64,000 bases of DNA from Parafrigoribacterium_A soli (GCF_040227235.1 NZ_JBELNZ010000001.1:248001-312000), one strand, 5' to 3'; shown: positions 28,780 through 36,806, counted from the first letter of the stretch. Program-made: numbers and translations. Notes: generated by a model from the letters alone, not told the origin.

Positions 28780-30308
28780 GACATGGCCCTTCTGAGGTAG
28801 AGCGCGCGACCGACGTGGTCGGCGCTGGGTGACGGAACGCCCTCGAGATCGGCGAGCGTCCAGCTGAGGCGCAGCACTCTGTCGTAGCCGCGCATGGTGA
28901 TCCCGCCGCGCTCGAGAGCCCGGTCGACGGATGCTGTGGCCGCCGGAGCGAGTCGCCTCGCCCCGCCGCGAAGCCACGATCCGGGCACCTCGGAGTTGAG
29001 GCGCCACGGGGTGTGCTCGAGTCGCGTTGCGGCCGCGGCTCGCGCCGCCTGCACGCGTGTTCTCGCCTCGGCGGTGCTCAGTCGGTTCGAGTCGTGGGAC
29101 AGCCGCAGTTGTGCCGCCGTGATCCTGGCCACCCGCAACTGGATGTCGATGCGGTCGAGCAGCGGGCCAGAGATGCGGGCGAGGTAGCGTCGCCTCGCGT
29201 TCGGCGGGCAGGTGCATTGCGAATCCCTCGCGCCGTACTGGCCGCACGGGCACGGGTTCGCGGCCATCACGAGCTGAAACCGTCCGGGAAAGTGCGCCAC
29301 CGCATTGGCGCGGTGAATGCTGATCACGCCGGACTCCAGCGGCTGGCGCAGCGCGTCGAGCACGGAGGAGTGAAACTCGGGGGCCTCATCCAGGAAGAGC
29401 ACTCCGTGGGAGGCTCGAGCGGCGGCTCCCGGACGAATGACGGAGCTGCCACCTCCCACGAGCGCGGCGGCCGTGGCTGTGTGGTGCGGCGATTCGAGCG
29501 GCGGGCGCGTGGGCAGGGTGGTGCCGACGGGAAGTCCGGAGAGCGAACGGAGCGAGCTCACTTCGAGGGCGGCCTCGGCATCCAGTTCGGGCAGGAGGCC
29601 CGGCAGGCGGGCGGCGAGCATGGTCTTTCCCGCTCCGGGTGGCCCGAGGAGGAGAACGTGGTGGCCCCCAGCGGCGGCGACGAGCATCGCCTCGATCGCG
29701 TCTTCGTTGCCGACGACCTCCGAGAGATCGAGCGTTTCCGGCGGTGCCTCGACGAGCGGCGGCCCGGGGATCGGCTCGACGGGTTCCGGTTCGAACTCAC
29801 CGCCGTGCCAGATCGCGGCGTCGCGAAGGGAAGCCACCCCGACGATGCGGATGTCGGGCACGAGAGCGGCCTCATCCGCGTTGCCGCTCGGCACCATGAC
29901 GGTGGTCGATCCTGCGCGGGCAGCGGAGAGCACGGCGGGCAGGATGCCAGCGATCGGCCTCAGTCGGCCGTCGAGTCCCAGCTCGCCCAGGTGCACCACG
30001 CGATCGACGGACTCGGCCGTCACGGAGCCAGCCGCCGCGAGCGCGGCCATCGCGATCGCCAGGTCGAAACCAGAGCCATGCTTGGGCAGGGCGGCCGGGG
30101 AGAGATTCACCGTGAGCTTGCGGTTGGGCAGCGCGCATCCGGAGTTCGTTGCCGCCGCGCGCACGCGGTCTCGGGCCTCACCGAGTGCCGTGTCGGGCAG
30201 CCCGATGATGACGAAACCGGGGAGGTTGGCCGAGATGTCGGCTTCGACCTCGACGAGCGCACCCGTGAGACCGAGAAGCGCCACAGCCTTCGTGCGGCCG
30301 ATGGGCAT
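28776..30308 (-). CDS. YifB/ComM family Mg chelatase-like AAA ATPase
   Basis: 510 residues. The N-terminal ChlI-like fold (LPGFVIIGLPDTALGEARDR, LPNRKLTVNLSPAALPKHGS) precedes an AAA+ core with Walker A LLLGPPGAGKTM, Walker B GVLFLDEAPEF and the Cys-rich insert NPCPCGQYGARDSQCTCPP. The C-terminal domain is typical (ARITAAQL, TMRGYDRVLRLSWTLADLEG). ComM is a branch-migration helicase that helps integrate transforming DNA in Vibrio and others. The ATG shares one base with the yraN stop (TGATG) and its own stop overlaps dprA, so all three genes are coupled. Confidence 0.94.
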   Translation of the reverse strand: MPIGRTKAVALLGLTGALVEVEADISANLPGFVIIGLPDTALGEARDRVRAAATNSGCALPNRKLTVNLSPAALPKHGSGFDLAIAMAALAAAGSVTAESVDRVVHLGELGLDGRLRPIAGILPAVLSAARAGSTTVMVPSGNADEAALVPDIRIVGVASLRDAAIWHGGEFEPEPVEPIPGPPLVEAPPETLDLSEVVGNEDAIEAMLVAAAGGHHVLLLGPPGAGKTMLAARLPGLLPELDAEAALEVSSLRSLSGLPVGTTLPTRPPLESPHHTATAAALVGGGSSVIRPGAAARASHGVLFLDEAPEFHSSVLDALRQPLESGVISIHRANAVAHFPGRFQLVMAANPCPCGQYGARDSQCTCPPNARRRYLARISGPLLDRIDIQLRVARITAAQLRLSHDSNRLSTAEARTRVQAARAAAATRLEHTPWRLNSEVPGSWLRGGARRLAPAATASVDRALERGGITMRGYDRVLRLSWTLADLEGVPSPSADHVGRALYLRRAMS

Positions 30309-30664
30309 CAGAACACCCGCTTGAGGTGTTCGAGCTGCGGTGCGGCGCCGCGTGGCACGACGACGGCGATGGCATCGATGCGGATGCGATCGTGGTTGCC
30401 GGGGTGCGCCTCGCACCACGCCGCCGCGAGTCGCCGCAGGCGCGCAAGCTTCTGCACCGTGATGGCCTCGAGCGGATGCCCGAATGCGACGCTCGACCGC
30501 GTCTTGACCTCGATGAACACGGTCTCCGCGCCGTCGAAGGCGACGATGTCGATCTCCCCCTGTGGGCAACGCCAATTCCGGTCGAGGATGATGTATCCCT
30601 CGCCGCCGAGGAACGCCGCGGCGAGCTCCTCACCCCGACTGCCCAAAACATCTTTCGCGGCCAT
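30308..30664 (-). CDS. YraN family (UPF0102) endonuclease-like protein
   Basis: 118 residues of the restriction-endonuclease-like fold: LGSRGEELAAAFL, YIILDRNWRCPQGEIDIVAF and VFIEVKTRSS, which contain the D-ExK type residues (Asp in GEIDIV, Glu-Val-Lys). Its biological role is unsettled. The ATG at 30664 is chosen since GGAGG lies five bases upstream; a GTG six bases earlier sits directly on that site. It begins the yraN-comM-dprA unit. Confidence 0.9.
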   Translation of the reverse strand: MAAKDVLGSRGEELAAAFLGGEGYIILDRNWRCPQGEIDIVAFDGAETVFIEVKTRSSVAFGHPLEAITVQKLARLRRLAAAWCEAHPGNHDRIRIDAIAVVVPRGAAPQLEHLKRVF

Positions 30665-30779
30665 GGCCACCTCCGGCTAAGAGGATGGCAAGGCGCGAGG
30701 GGGCCGCGAGGCTGGAACCGTCAGTCTGCGGAGAAGCCGCTCAGGCGGGCACCGGTGCAGGAGAGGTCACGGCGCGGGA

Positions 30780-30861
30780 GGTCTCGATACACTCGCTGCG
30801 CGAGCACTCGACCCACGAACGGAAGCGGGTTGAGTAGGCCGGCTACGGCCGTATCGAAACC
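30780..30861. repeat. Long imperfect palindrome (REP-like intergenic element)
   Basis: Outer arms GGTCTCGATAC and GTATCGAAACC pair with one mismatch, and inner arms ACTCGACCC and GGGTTGAGT pair with one wobble; GCTCGCTGCGCGAGC-type and GGCCGGCTACGGCC sequences lie between. This 82-bp element resembles the GTCTCGATAC...GAGTA intergenic palindromes common in Microbacteriaceae genomes (from memory). It lies between yraN and the desaturase gene, within a 207-base gap that holds nothing else. Confidence 0.65.
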
Positions 30862-30871
30862 GAGGTGCGTG

Positions 30872-31999
30872 TCAGAGCGCCTGGCGCTCGTCGAGCACGG
30901 GGCAGCTGAAGACGTCCTTTTCGCCGAGGCCGACCCGGTCGATGTAGCGGCGCACGATGCCGTAGGACTGCCACGCGGTCGTCTCAACGTAGGGCACGCC
31001 TCGCTCGGCGCAGTAGGCCGCGACCACGGGAGCCGCCCTGCGCAGGTGCGGCCTCGGCATGTTCGGGAACAGGTGGTGCTCGATCTGGTAGTTGAGCCCG
31101 CCCATCATGAAGTCGACGAGAAAGCTGCCCCGGATGTTGCGGCTCATCATCACCTGCCTGCGCAGGAAGTCGAGCTTCATGTCCTTCGGCACGATCGGCA
31201 TGCCCTTGTGGTTCGGCGCGAACGCCATGCCCATGAGGAAACCGAACAGGCACACCTGCACCGCGAGGAACAGCACGGCCTTGAGCGGCGACAGCACGAC
31301 GAACACGATCGTGAGGTACGCGACGTGGTGGATCGCGAGCGCCGTGATCTCGAACGTGCGATGCTGCAGCCGGTCACGGCCGAAAGCTCGGTGAATGCTC
31401 GAGAGGTGCAGCGAGATCCCCTCGAGCATGATCACCACGAAGAAGAGCGAGCCCTGGTTCGACATGATCCAGCGGAGGAGCGGGTTGCGCTGCTGCGCGA
31501 TTCGATCGCGCGTGAACGGGATGACCGGAACCTCGTCATCCGGGTCCAGCCCCGTCTTGTTCGGATCCTGATGGTGACGCGTGTGGCGGTTCTGCCACCA
31601 GCCGTAGCTCATGCCGATGAAGAGATTCGCGATGACGAGGCTCGCGGCGCTGTTCCAGCGGTCGGAGCGGAAGATCTGCCGGTGCGCCGCATCGTGACCG
31701 AGGAACGCGGTCTGCGCGAAGATGAGCGCAAGAAGTACGGCGAGACCGAGCTGCCACCAACTGTCGCCGAGCAGCACGAAGGCGGTGAAGAAGAGCCCGT
31801 AGACGACGGGCAGCGCAATGAGCCGCGGCCAGTAGTAGTCGTAGCGTCGGCGCAGGAGGCCGGACTCCCGAATCTGCCGGGCGAGCGGCGCGAAGTCGCC
31901 CGGTGCCGCGCTCGTGAGTCGCACCCTCGGCGCTGCGAGACGGGCCGAGTTTTCGGGCACCGTAGCCGACTCATCCACGGACGCATCCGGAGAACTCAT
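30872..31999 (-). CDS. Fatty acid (acyl-CoA/acyl-lipid) desaturase
   Basis: 375-residue integral membrane di-iron desaturase. The three histidine boxes are complete: GHDAAH (His102-His106), NRHTRHH (His139, 142, 143) and QIEHHLF near residue 310. The QxxHH form of the third box is that of front-end or delta-type acyl-lipid desaturases. Four long hydrophobic segments surround the boxes. It would insert a double bond in membrane fatty acids, a common cold adaptation. It stands alone, flanked by a palindromic element and by the DUF2469-rnhB genes, and looks like an insertion into the conserved rnhB-yraN order. It has no fused cytochrome b5. Confidence 0.9.
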   Translation of the reverse strand: MSSPDASVDESATVPENSARLAAPRVRLTSAAPGDFAPLARQIRESGLLRRRYDYYWPRLIALPVVYGLFFTAFVLLGDSWWQLGLAVLLALIFAQTAFLGHDAAHRQIFRSDRWNSAASLVIANLFIGMSYGWWQNRHTRHHQDPNKTGLDPDDEVPVIPFTRDRIAQQRNPLLRWIMSNQGSLFFVVIMLEGISLHLSSIHRAFGRDRLQHRTFEITALAIHHVAYLTIVFVVLSPLKAVLFLAVQVCLFGFLMGMAFAPNHKGMPIVPKDMKLDFLRRQVMMSRNIRGSFLVDFMMGGLNYQIEHHLFPNMPRPHLRRAAPVVAAYCAERGVPYVETTAWQSYGIVRRYIDRVGLGEKDVFSCPVLDERQAL

Positions 32000-32135
32000 G
32001 TGCGGGCCTTTCAGAAACCGGTCCGCGCGTCAGCGGAAGGCGAGAACGGCTGCCGGCGGGGGTAGATCGGGCCGTCCACCCAAGGTACAACCAATCGCGG
32101 AGGAAAACGCAACAACCTCGTCGAGCGACGGGCGG

Positions 32136-32459
32136 CTACTCGTCGAGCGCGAGTTCCTTCGGAAGCTCGAGTTCCTTGGCCGAGAGCTCCTCGACGTTCA
32201 CGTCTTTGAAGGTGAGCACCCGCACGGACTTCACGAAGCGGTCGGAACGGTAGACGTCCCACACCCAGACGTCGTTCATGGTCAGCTCGAAGTAGAAGTC
32301 GTGCTCCGTGTCCTGCCGCACAAGTTCGACCTCGTTGGCAAGGTAGAAGCGACGCTCCGTCTCGACGACGTAGCGGAACTGGGACACGACGTCCCGATAT
32401 TCGCGGTACAGCGCCAGCTCGACCTCGCGGTCGTAGTCTTCGAACTCGTCTTCTTCCAT
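32136..32459 (-). CDS. DUF2469 family protein
   Basis: 107 residues, highly acidic, conserved across actinobacteria directly next to rnhB and of unknown function. Conserved features are the N-terminal DEFEDYDREVELALYREYRD, VETERRFYLANEVELVR and FELTMNDVWVWDVYR. Mycobacterial and streptomycete relatives have the same size. It lies 70 bases after rnhB, with a short palindromic repeat at the junction. Confidence 0.92.
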   Translation of the reverse strand: MEEDEFEDYDREVELALYREYRDVVSQFRYVVETERRFYLANEVELVRQDTEHDFYFELTMNDVWVWDVYRSDRFVKSVRVLTFKDVNVEELSAKELELPKELALDE

Positions 32460-32516
32460 TGCCGTTCAATCCTAGTTCGAATGGGCTGGAGCTGCTCCGG
32501 GAGAAACTCGGGCTGC

Positions 32517-32539
32517 CCCTTCGACAAGCTCAGGGAGCG
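32517..32539. repeat. Short palindromic repeat overlapping the rnhB stop codon
   Basis: CCCTTCGACAAGCTCAGGGA followed by GCG. Read on the minus strand, the repeat contributes GCT CCC TGA, that is the last two codons and the stop codon of rnhB. Confidence 0.75.
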
Positions 32540-33204
32540 ACGGCGGCGAGTTCCAGTTCGAGCTCGGGCTGCCTGAGCCAGCTGCGGCGGTGGAAGTCGG
32601 TGGCGCCGAGTTCGGCGATAGCGGCGAAGTGGCCCGCACTGCCGTAGCCCTTGTTGCCCGCCCAGCCGTAGCCGGGCGTCACGGCATCCGCCTCGATCAT
32701 GAGGCGGTCACGATGCACCTTCGCCACCACGGATGCCGCTGCCACCGACGCGCAATCACGGTCGGCCTTGATGCGGGTCGTCACCGCGACGCGAGAGGAG
32801 AGCGCCGGGTTCAGCCAATCGAAGTGGCCATCGAGAAGCACGACGCTGTCGAGGATGCTCGCGCCGGCCTCGTGCAGCAAGGTCAGGGCGCGCTTGCCCG
32901 CCAGCCCGAGCGCGACGGAGATGCCCAATTCGTCGACCTCCTGCGGCGAGGCCATGCCGACCGCCGAGAAGCGTGCCCAGGCGAGGCTCAAGGGAGCGAG
33001 CTCCTCGCGACGCTTCTCGCTCAACATCTTCGAATCGCGCAGCCCGGCCGGAAACACGCCGACGGTGGCATCCACGACACACATTCCCACGGCCACCGGC
33101 CCGGCGATCGCGCCGCGACCCACCTCGTCACAACCGATCACGAACCGCGCTCCGCCGGCGTGCAGCGAGGTCTCGAACTCGAAGGTGGGGTCAGCGACGG
33201 TCAT
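32530..33204 (-). CDS. rnhB: Ribonuclease HII
   Basis: 224 residues. It degrades RNA in RNA/DNA hybrids and removes misincorporated ribonucleotides. The catalytic acids are seen in GCDEVGRGAIAGP (Asp, Glu), in VVLLDGHFDWL (Asp) and in the IKADRDCASVAAASVVAKV segment. The C-terminus ends ELELELAAVAP, slightly extended, and its last codons lie inside a short palindromic repeat, so the natural C-terminus may have been reset by the repeat. ATG 21 bases after lepB. Confidence 0.95.
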   Translation of the reverse strand: MTVADPTFEFETSLHAGGARFVIGCDEVGRGAIAGPVAVGMCVVDATVGVFPAGLRDSKMLSEKRREELAPLSLAWARFSAVGMASPQEVDELGISVALGLAGKRALTLLHEAGASILDSVVLLDGHFDWLNPALSSRVAVTTRIKADRDCASVAAASVVAKVHRDRLMIEADAVTPGYGWAGNKGYGSAGHFAAIAELGATDFHRRSWLRQPELELELAAVAP

Positions 33205-33225
33205 CGTTCCGTGCCATTCATCCGC

Positions 33226-33972
33226 CTATTTTGCCTTATCGACACCGTCGAAGACCTCGGGATAGTTGTCGAGCCAGGTCCAGTGGCTCGAGGGCCAGCT
33301 AATGAGGAAGGCGCGGCCGACGACGTCATCCATCGGCACGAAGCCCTTGCTCGGCGTCGCCGTGTTGTAGCGGGAGTCCTTGGAGTCGTAACGGTTGTCG
33401 CCCATGACCCAGAGCGAGTTCTTTGGCACCACGACCTTGAAGTCGGTACCCGACGCCCTCTTGGCGCCGTCCCGCAGCTTGAGGTATGGCTCGTCGAGTG
33501 GCACACCGTTCACGGTCATCTGGTTGAGCGTGTTGCAGCATGCGACGGTGTCGCCCGGCAGCCCGATGACGCGCTTGATGAGGTGATCGTTGCTGTCTGG
33601 AGCACTCAGGCCGACGACGGAGAGCATCCAGTCGACTCCCGCCGCGAGGCCGCTCTGCTTCGGTGCCGCGGGCTGCGCGTCGAGCCAGCCGCCCGGATCC
33701 TTGAAGACGACGACATCGCCGTGCTCGATCGGGACGACCTTCGGTACGAGCTCATTCACGATGATGCGGTCGTTGATCTGCAGGGTGTTCTCCATCGACC
33801 CCGAGGGGATGTAGAACGAGCGGATGAGGAACGTCTTGATGCCCACGGAGATGATGATCGCGGCCAGCAGGATGAGCACGATATCGCGGATGAAGAGTTT
33901 GACACCGCGGGTTCTGCGGCGCTTCTGTTGTGCCGCAGCCGCCTGGCGCACGGACGGTTCTGTGTCTGTCAT
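33226..33972 (-). CDS. lepB: Signal peptidase I
   Basis: 248 residues, removes Sec/Tat signal peptides outside the membrane (EC 3.4.21.89). A single N-terminal membrane segment (IVLILLAAIIISVGIKTFL) is followed by the catalytic Ser in FYIPSGSMENTLQ and the general base Lys in HLIKRVIGLPGDTV. The box D/E segment VPKNSLWVMGDNRYDSKDSR is present. The ATG is preceded by CAGGGG four bases upstream; that ribosome site touches one arm of a 16-bp hairpin located between rplS and lepB. Confidence 0.95.
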   Translation of the reverse strand: MTDTEPSVRQAAAAQQKRRRTRGVKLFIRDIVLILLAAIIISVGIKTFLIRSFYIPSGSMENTLQINDRIIVNELVPKVVPIEHGDVVVFKDPGGWLDAQPAAPKQSGLAAGVDWMLSVVGLSAPDSNDHLIKRVIGLPGDTVACCNTLNQMTVNGVPLDEPYLKLRDGAKRASGTDFKVVVPKNSLWVMGDNRYDSKDSRYNTATPSKGFVPMDDVVGRAFLISWPSSHWTWLDNYPEVFDGVDKAK

Positions 33973-33978
33973 TAAACC

Positions 33979-34017
33979 CCTGAGCTCCCCATCATTTTAG
34001 GTGGTGGGGAGCTCAGG
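33979..34017 (-). terminator. Strong hairpin between rplS and lepB (terminator or translation control)
   Basis: CCTGAGCTCCCCATCA pairs with TGGTGGGGAGCTCAGG as a stem of 16 bp with one G-U pair and a 7-nt loop. On the minus strand it is followed by GGGTTTAATG, where ATG is the lepB start. The T run is short, so termination may be partial. The lepB ribosome site begins at the base of the stem. Confidence 0.6.
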
Positions 34018-34046
34018 AAAAGTCAGACTCGCGAGAAAACCGAGCC

Positions 34047-34397
34047 TCAGTGGGCGTCGCGCTTCTCCTTGATCTTGGCCTTCTTGCCGCGCAGTTCGCG
34101 CAGGTAGTAGAGCTTGGCGCGGCGCACGTCGCCGCGCGTGACGACCTCGATGTGGTCGATCACCGGGGAGTGCACGGGGAAGGTGCGCTCGACGCCGACC
34201 TGGAAGCTGACCTTGCGAACGCAGAAGGTCTCGCGAACGCCCTCACCGGAACGACCGATGACGACGCCCTGGAAAACCTGGATGCGCGAACGCGTGCCTT
34301 CCACGATGTTCACGTGGACCTTGACGTTGTCACCGGCGCGGAAGTCCGGGATGTCAGTGCGGAGTGAGGCCGCATCGACGGAGTCGAGAATGTGCAT
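34047..34397 (-). CDS. rplS: 50S ribosomal protein L19
   Basis: 116 residues, the standard length of L19, which sits at the 30S-50S interface. Typical segments are DFRAGDNVKVHVNIVEGTRS, IQVFQGVVIGRSGEGVRETF, TFPVHSPVIDHIEVV and the basic C-terminus LRELRGKKAKIKEKRDA. In other actinobacteria it directly follows trmD; here map and a membrane protein gene lie between. A 170-base gap upstream contains a small hairpin (CGGCTC/GAGCCG at 34477-34498) and presumably its promoter. Confidence 0.97.
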   Translation of the reverse strand: MHILDSVDAASLRTDIPDFRAGDNVKVHVNIVEGTRSRIQVFQGVVIGRSGEGVRETFCVRKVSFQVGVERTFPVHSPVIDHIEVVTRGDVRRAKLYYLRELRGKKAKIKEKRDAH

Positions 34398-34567
34398 GGT
34401 GGTTCGCTCTCTGCAGCCGCCACAGGTCGACCACGGTCTAGTACTTCAGAAGGAATGGATGCGCCGACGAAAGCTGCGGCTCCCCTGAGGCAGAGCCGTG
34501 CGATGGCACAAGGGCTAATTCTGTCACATCCGGGCGGTGCCCCGCCACTCGACGGATGCCTGAGCGC

Positions 34568-35068
34568 TCAGTCCTGGTGCAGCGGGTGCAGTAGACCCCA
34601 GATGCGACCCCGGATGCGCTCCCGCGTCTCCTGCGGAAGCTGCCGAAGCGCGCTCCACAGCGCGGCGAGCGCGAGCACGGCGGCGATCGGCCCCACCGTG
34701 TTCGAGACGGTGTACGACAGCACGTTGAGATCGAGCCCGAACAGCTGCGTGAAGACGGAGGAACCGCGATCGCCGGCCACGGGTGCGTCGATCATGAAGA
34801 AGCCGTACGCGATTCCGAAGGAGTACGCGGAGGTCAGGAGCACCGCATCCCGCTTGGACACCGCGTGGTTCTCGCGCACCCCGGTTCTGGCAAGAGTCAG
34901 CAGCAGCGTGGCGAGCAATGCGAGGAAAGCGAGTGGGCAGATGAAACACTGGTAGCGGAAATGCCAGCCCAGATACACTCCGAACAGGCCGCGGCCAGCG
35001 AACACCCACGCGGGCAAAACCAGCAAGGCGCCAAACTGGATGTAGTAGAGGGCACGGCGGAAAGACAT
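34568..35068 (-). CDS. Hypothetical membrane protein
   Basis: 166 residues, not recognised. Four hydrophobic segments: YIQFGALLVLPAWVFAGRGL, LAFLALLATLLLTLA, AVLLTSAYSFGIAYGFFMI and VGPIAAVLALAALWSAL. A CFIC motif lies near the first loop (YQCFICPLAF). The charged C-terminus (RQLPQETRERIRGRIWGLLH) is cytoplasmic by the positive-inside rule. It is divergent from map with 53 bases between the starts, so the two share a promoter region. Confidence 0.65.
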   Translation of the reverse strand: MSFRRALYYIQFGALLVLPAWVFAGRGLFGVYLGWHFRYQCFICPLAFLALLATLLLTLARTGVRENHAVSKRDAVLLTSAYSFGIAYGFFMIDAPVAGDRGSSVFTQLFGLDLNVLSYTVSNTVGPIAAVLALAALWSALRQLPQETRERIRGRIWGLLHPLHQD

Positions 35069-35121
35069 TGCTTCATTCTAAACCTGAGGTCGAAGGCCTA
35101 CAGGACGCGCACGGGAGACAG

Positions 35122-35889
35122 ATGATTGAGCTGAGAACGCCGGCCGAAATCGACGAGATGCGAGTGGCCGGACTCTTCGTGGCGGGTGTGCTGAAAGAGC
35201 TGCGCGCGATCTCGAGGGTGGGCGTCAACCTGCTCAAGCTCGACTCGATCGCGCACGACCTCATCCGGGAGTATGGGGCCGAGAGCTGCTACATCGACTA
35301 CCACCCCTCCTTCGGCGCGATGCCGTTCGGAAAGGTGCTCTGCACCTCGGTCAACGACGCCGCGCTGCACGGTCTGCCGCACGACTACCCGCTTCAGGAT
35401 GGCGACCTGGTGAGCCTCGACTTCGCGGCCATCGTGGGCGGCTGGGCCGCAGACTCCGCCATCAGCTTCACGGTCGGCTCGCCGCGCGACGAGGACCTGC
35501 GACTCATCGAGGTGACCGAGCGCGCCCTTGCGGCAGGTATCGCGGCGGCGACCGTGGGCAACCGCATCGGCGACATCTCGGCCGTGATCGGCACCGTCGC
35601 CCACGATGCGGGCTACTCGGTGAACACCGACTTCGGCGGCCACGGCGTTGGGCGCGAGATGCACGGCGACCCGCACATCGCCAACGACGGGCGCGGCGGC
35701 CGCGGGCTGCCGCTTCGCGCCGGGCTCGTGTTCGCAATCGAGCCGTGGTTCATGCAGTCGACCGACCGCATCTTCACCGACCCGGATGGCTGGACGCTGC
35801 GCAGCCTCGACGGCTCACGCGCCGCTCACGCCGAGCACACGGTCGCGGTGACGGAGGACGGTCCGATCGTGCTGACGGCGCGGGTGTAG
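35122..35889 (+). CDS. map: Type I methionine aminopeptidase
   Basis: 255 residues, removes initiator Met from nascent proteins (EC 3.4.11.18). The pita-bread fold and the metal ligands are visible: substrate His in NDAALHGLPHD, Asp in VSLDFAAIVGG and ADSAISF, His in FGGHGVGREMH, Glu in FAIEPWF and Glu in AHAEHTVAV. The ATG at 35122 has CGGGAGA upstream. It is the only plus-strand gene between rplS and trmD, in an otherwise minus-strand block, suggesting it was inserted there. A second map near secY-adk is expected elsewhere in such genomes. Confidence 0.95.
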   Translation: MIELRTPAEIDEMRVAGLFVAGVLKELRAISRVGVNLLKLDSIAHDLIREYGAESCYIDYHPSFGAMPFGKVLCTSVNDAALHGLPHDYPLQDGDLVSLDFAAIVGGWAADSAISFTVGSPRDEDLRLIEVTERALAAGIAAATVGNRIGDISAVIGTVAHDAGYSVNTDFGGHGVGREMHGDPHIANDGRGGRGLPLRAGLVFAIEPWFMQSTDRIFTDPDGWTLRSLDGSRAAHAEHTVAVTEDGPIVLTARV

Positions 35890-35895
35890 CTCGTT

Positions 35896-36011
35896 CGGTC
35901 GCTGAGCTAGCTCGGTCGCTGAGGTAGCTCGGTCGCTGAGCTTGTCGAAGCGCCCTTCGACAAGCTCAGGGAACGTTGCGGGCTCAGGGAACGTTGCGGG
36001 CTCAGGGAACG
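35896..36011. repeat. Compound cluster of short palindromic and tandem repeats
   Basis: Three 17-base units of the type TCGGTCGCTGAG-TAGC stand in tandem. They run into an inverted copy (GAGCTTGTCGAAG) and a direct copy (CTTCGACAAGCTCAGGGA) that form a perfect 13-bp hairpin with a 4-nt loop. Two exact 18-base units (TTGCGGGCTCAGGGAACG at 35976-35993 and 35994-36011) follow. The cluster fills the gap between the convergent map and trmD genes and could act as a bidirectional transcript end. Confidence 0.75.
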
Positions 36012-36014
36012 TGC

Positions 36015-36761
36015 CTACTGCAGCAGGTCGGGGCGCACGCGCCTCGTGCGCTCGAGCTGCTGCTCGTGACGCCAGGCGGCGATCGCACCGTGGTTGCCGC
36101 TCAGCAGCACGGGCGGCACCTCGAGGCCGCGCCACTCGGCCGGCTTCGTGTAGCTCGGGTACTCGAGCAGGCCATCCGAATGGGATTCTTCGACCAGGCT
36201 CTGCGGGTTGCCGATGACGCCGGGAATGAGCCGTCCGAGCGCCTCGATCATCGCCATGGTGGCGACCTCGCCGCCGTTCAGCACGTAGTCGCCGAGACTC
36301 ACGAGTCGCACCCTGGCGCGGGTGTCGGCGTACTCGACGACGCGCTGGTCGATGCCCTCGTACCTTCCGTTTGCGAAGACGAGGTGTTGCTCGAGTGCGA
36401 GCTCCTGCGCGAGGGCCTGGGTGAAGAGTTCGCCGGCGGGCGAGGGGAAGATGACGACGGGGAGTTCGCGCCCTTCGACAGGCTCAGGGACCGAGGTTTT
36501 GACAGGGTCGCGCCCTTCGACAGGCTCACGGACCGACGCGAGGATGTCGTCGAGGGCCTCGCCCCAGGGCTCCGGCTTCATGACCATGCCCGCTCCCCCG
36601 CCGTAGGGGGTGTCGTCCACGGTGCGGTGCCGGTCGTGGGTGAAGTCGCGCAGGTCGTGAATGGTGAGGTCAATAAGGCCGGACTGCCGGGCCTTGCCGA
36701 GCAGGGAGACATCGAGCACGGAGAAGAACTCGGGGAAGATCGTGACGATGTCGATGCGCAC
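36015..36761 (-). CDS. trmD: tRNA (guanine-N1)-methyltransferase, carrying an in-frame repeat insertion
   Basis: 248 residues, methylates G37 of tRNAs with SAM (EC 2.1.1.228). The trefoil-knot SPOUT motifs are intact: IDIVTIFPEFF, TVDDTPYGGGAGMVMKPEP, FANGRYEGIDQRVVEY, VSLGDYVLNGGEVA and LLSGNHGAI. Residues about 76-98 are unusual: the hexapeptide EPVEGR occurs twice, each encoded by one copy of the short palindromic repeat found elsewhere in the window. Compared with E. coli TrmD the segment between EPW and the beta strand before FPSPAG is about 19 residues longer. GTG start with AGGG upstream. It ends at a repeat cluster. Confidence 0.95.
   Translation of the reverse strand: MRIDIVTIFPEFFSVLDVSLLGKARQSGLIDLTIHDLRDFTHDRHRTVDDTPYGGGAGMVMKPEPWGEALDDILASVREPVEGRDPVKTSVPEPVEGRELPVVIFPSPAGELFTQALAQELALEQHLVFANGRYEGIDQRVVEYADTRARVRLVSLGDYVLNGGEVATMAMIEALGRLIPGVIGNPQSLVEESHSDGLLEYPSYTKPAEWRGLEVPPVLLSGNHGAIAAWRHEQQLERTRRVRPDLLQ
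36471..36535. repeat. Two palindromic repeat copies inside trmD
   Basis: CCCTTCGACAGGCTCAGGGA at 36471 and CCCTTCGACAGGCTCACGGA at 36513, 42 bases apart, both in the same orientation and in frame with trmD, each encoding EPVEGR on the minus strand. Confidence 0.85.
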
Positions 36762-36806
36762 CCCTCGACCCTATCCGGATGGCGCGGCCTCGGCGTTCGC
36801 CAGAGT

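Noticed and set aside
35896..36011. CRISPR array
   Set aside because: The units are only 17-18 bases, contiguous with no unique spacers, and belong to a palindromic repeat family; no cas genes are present.
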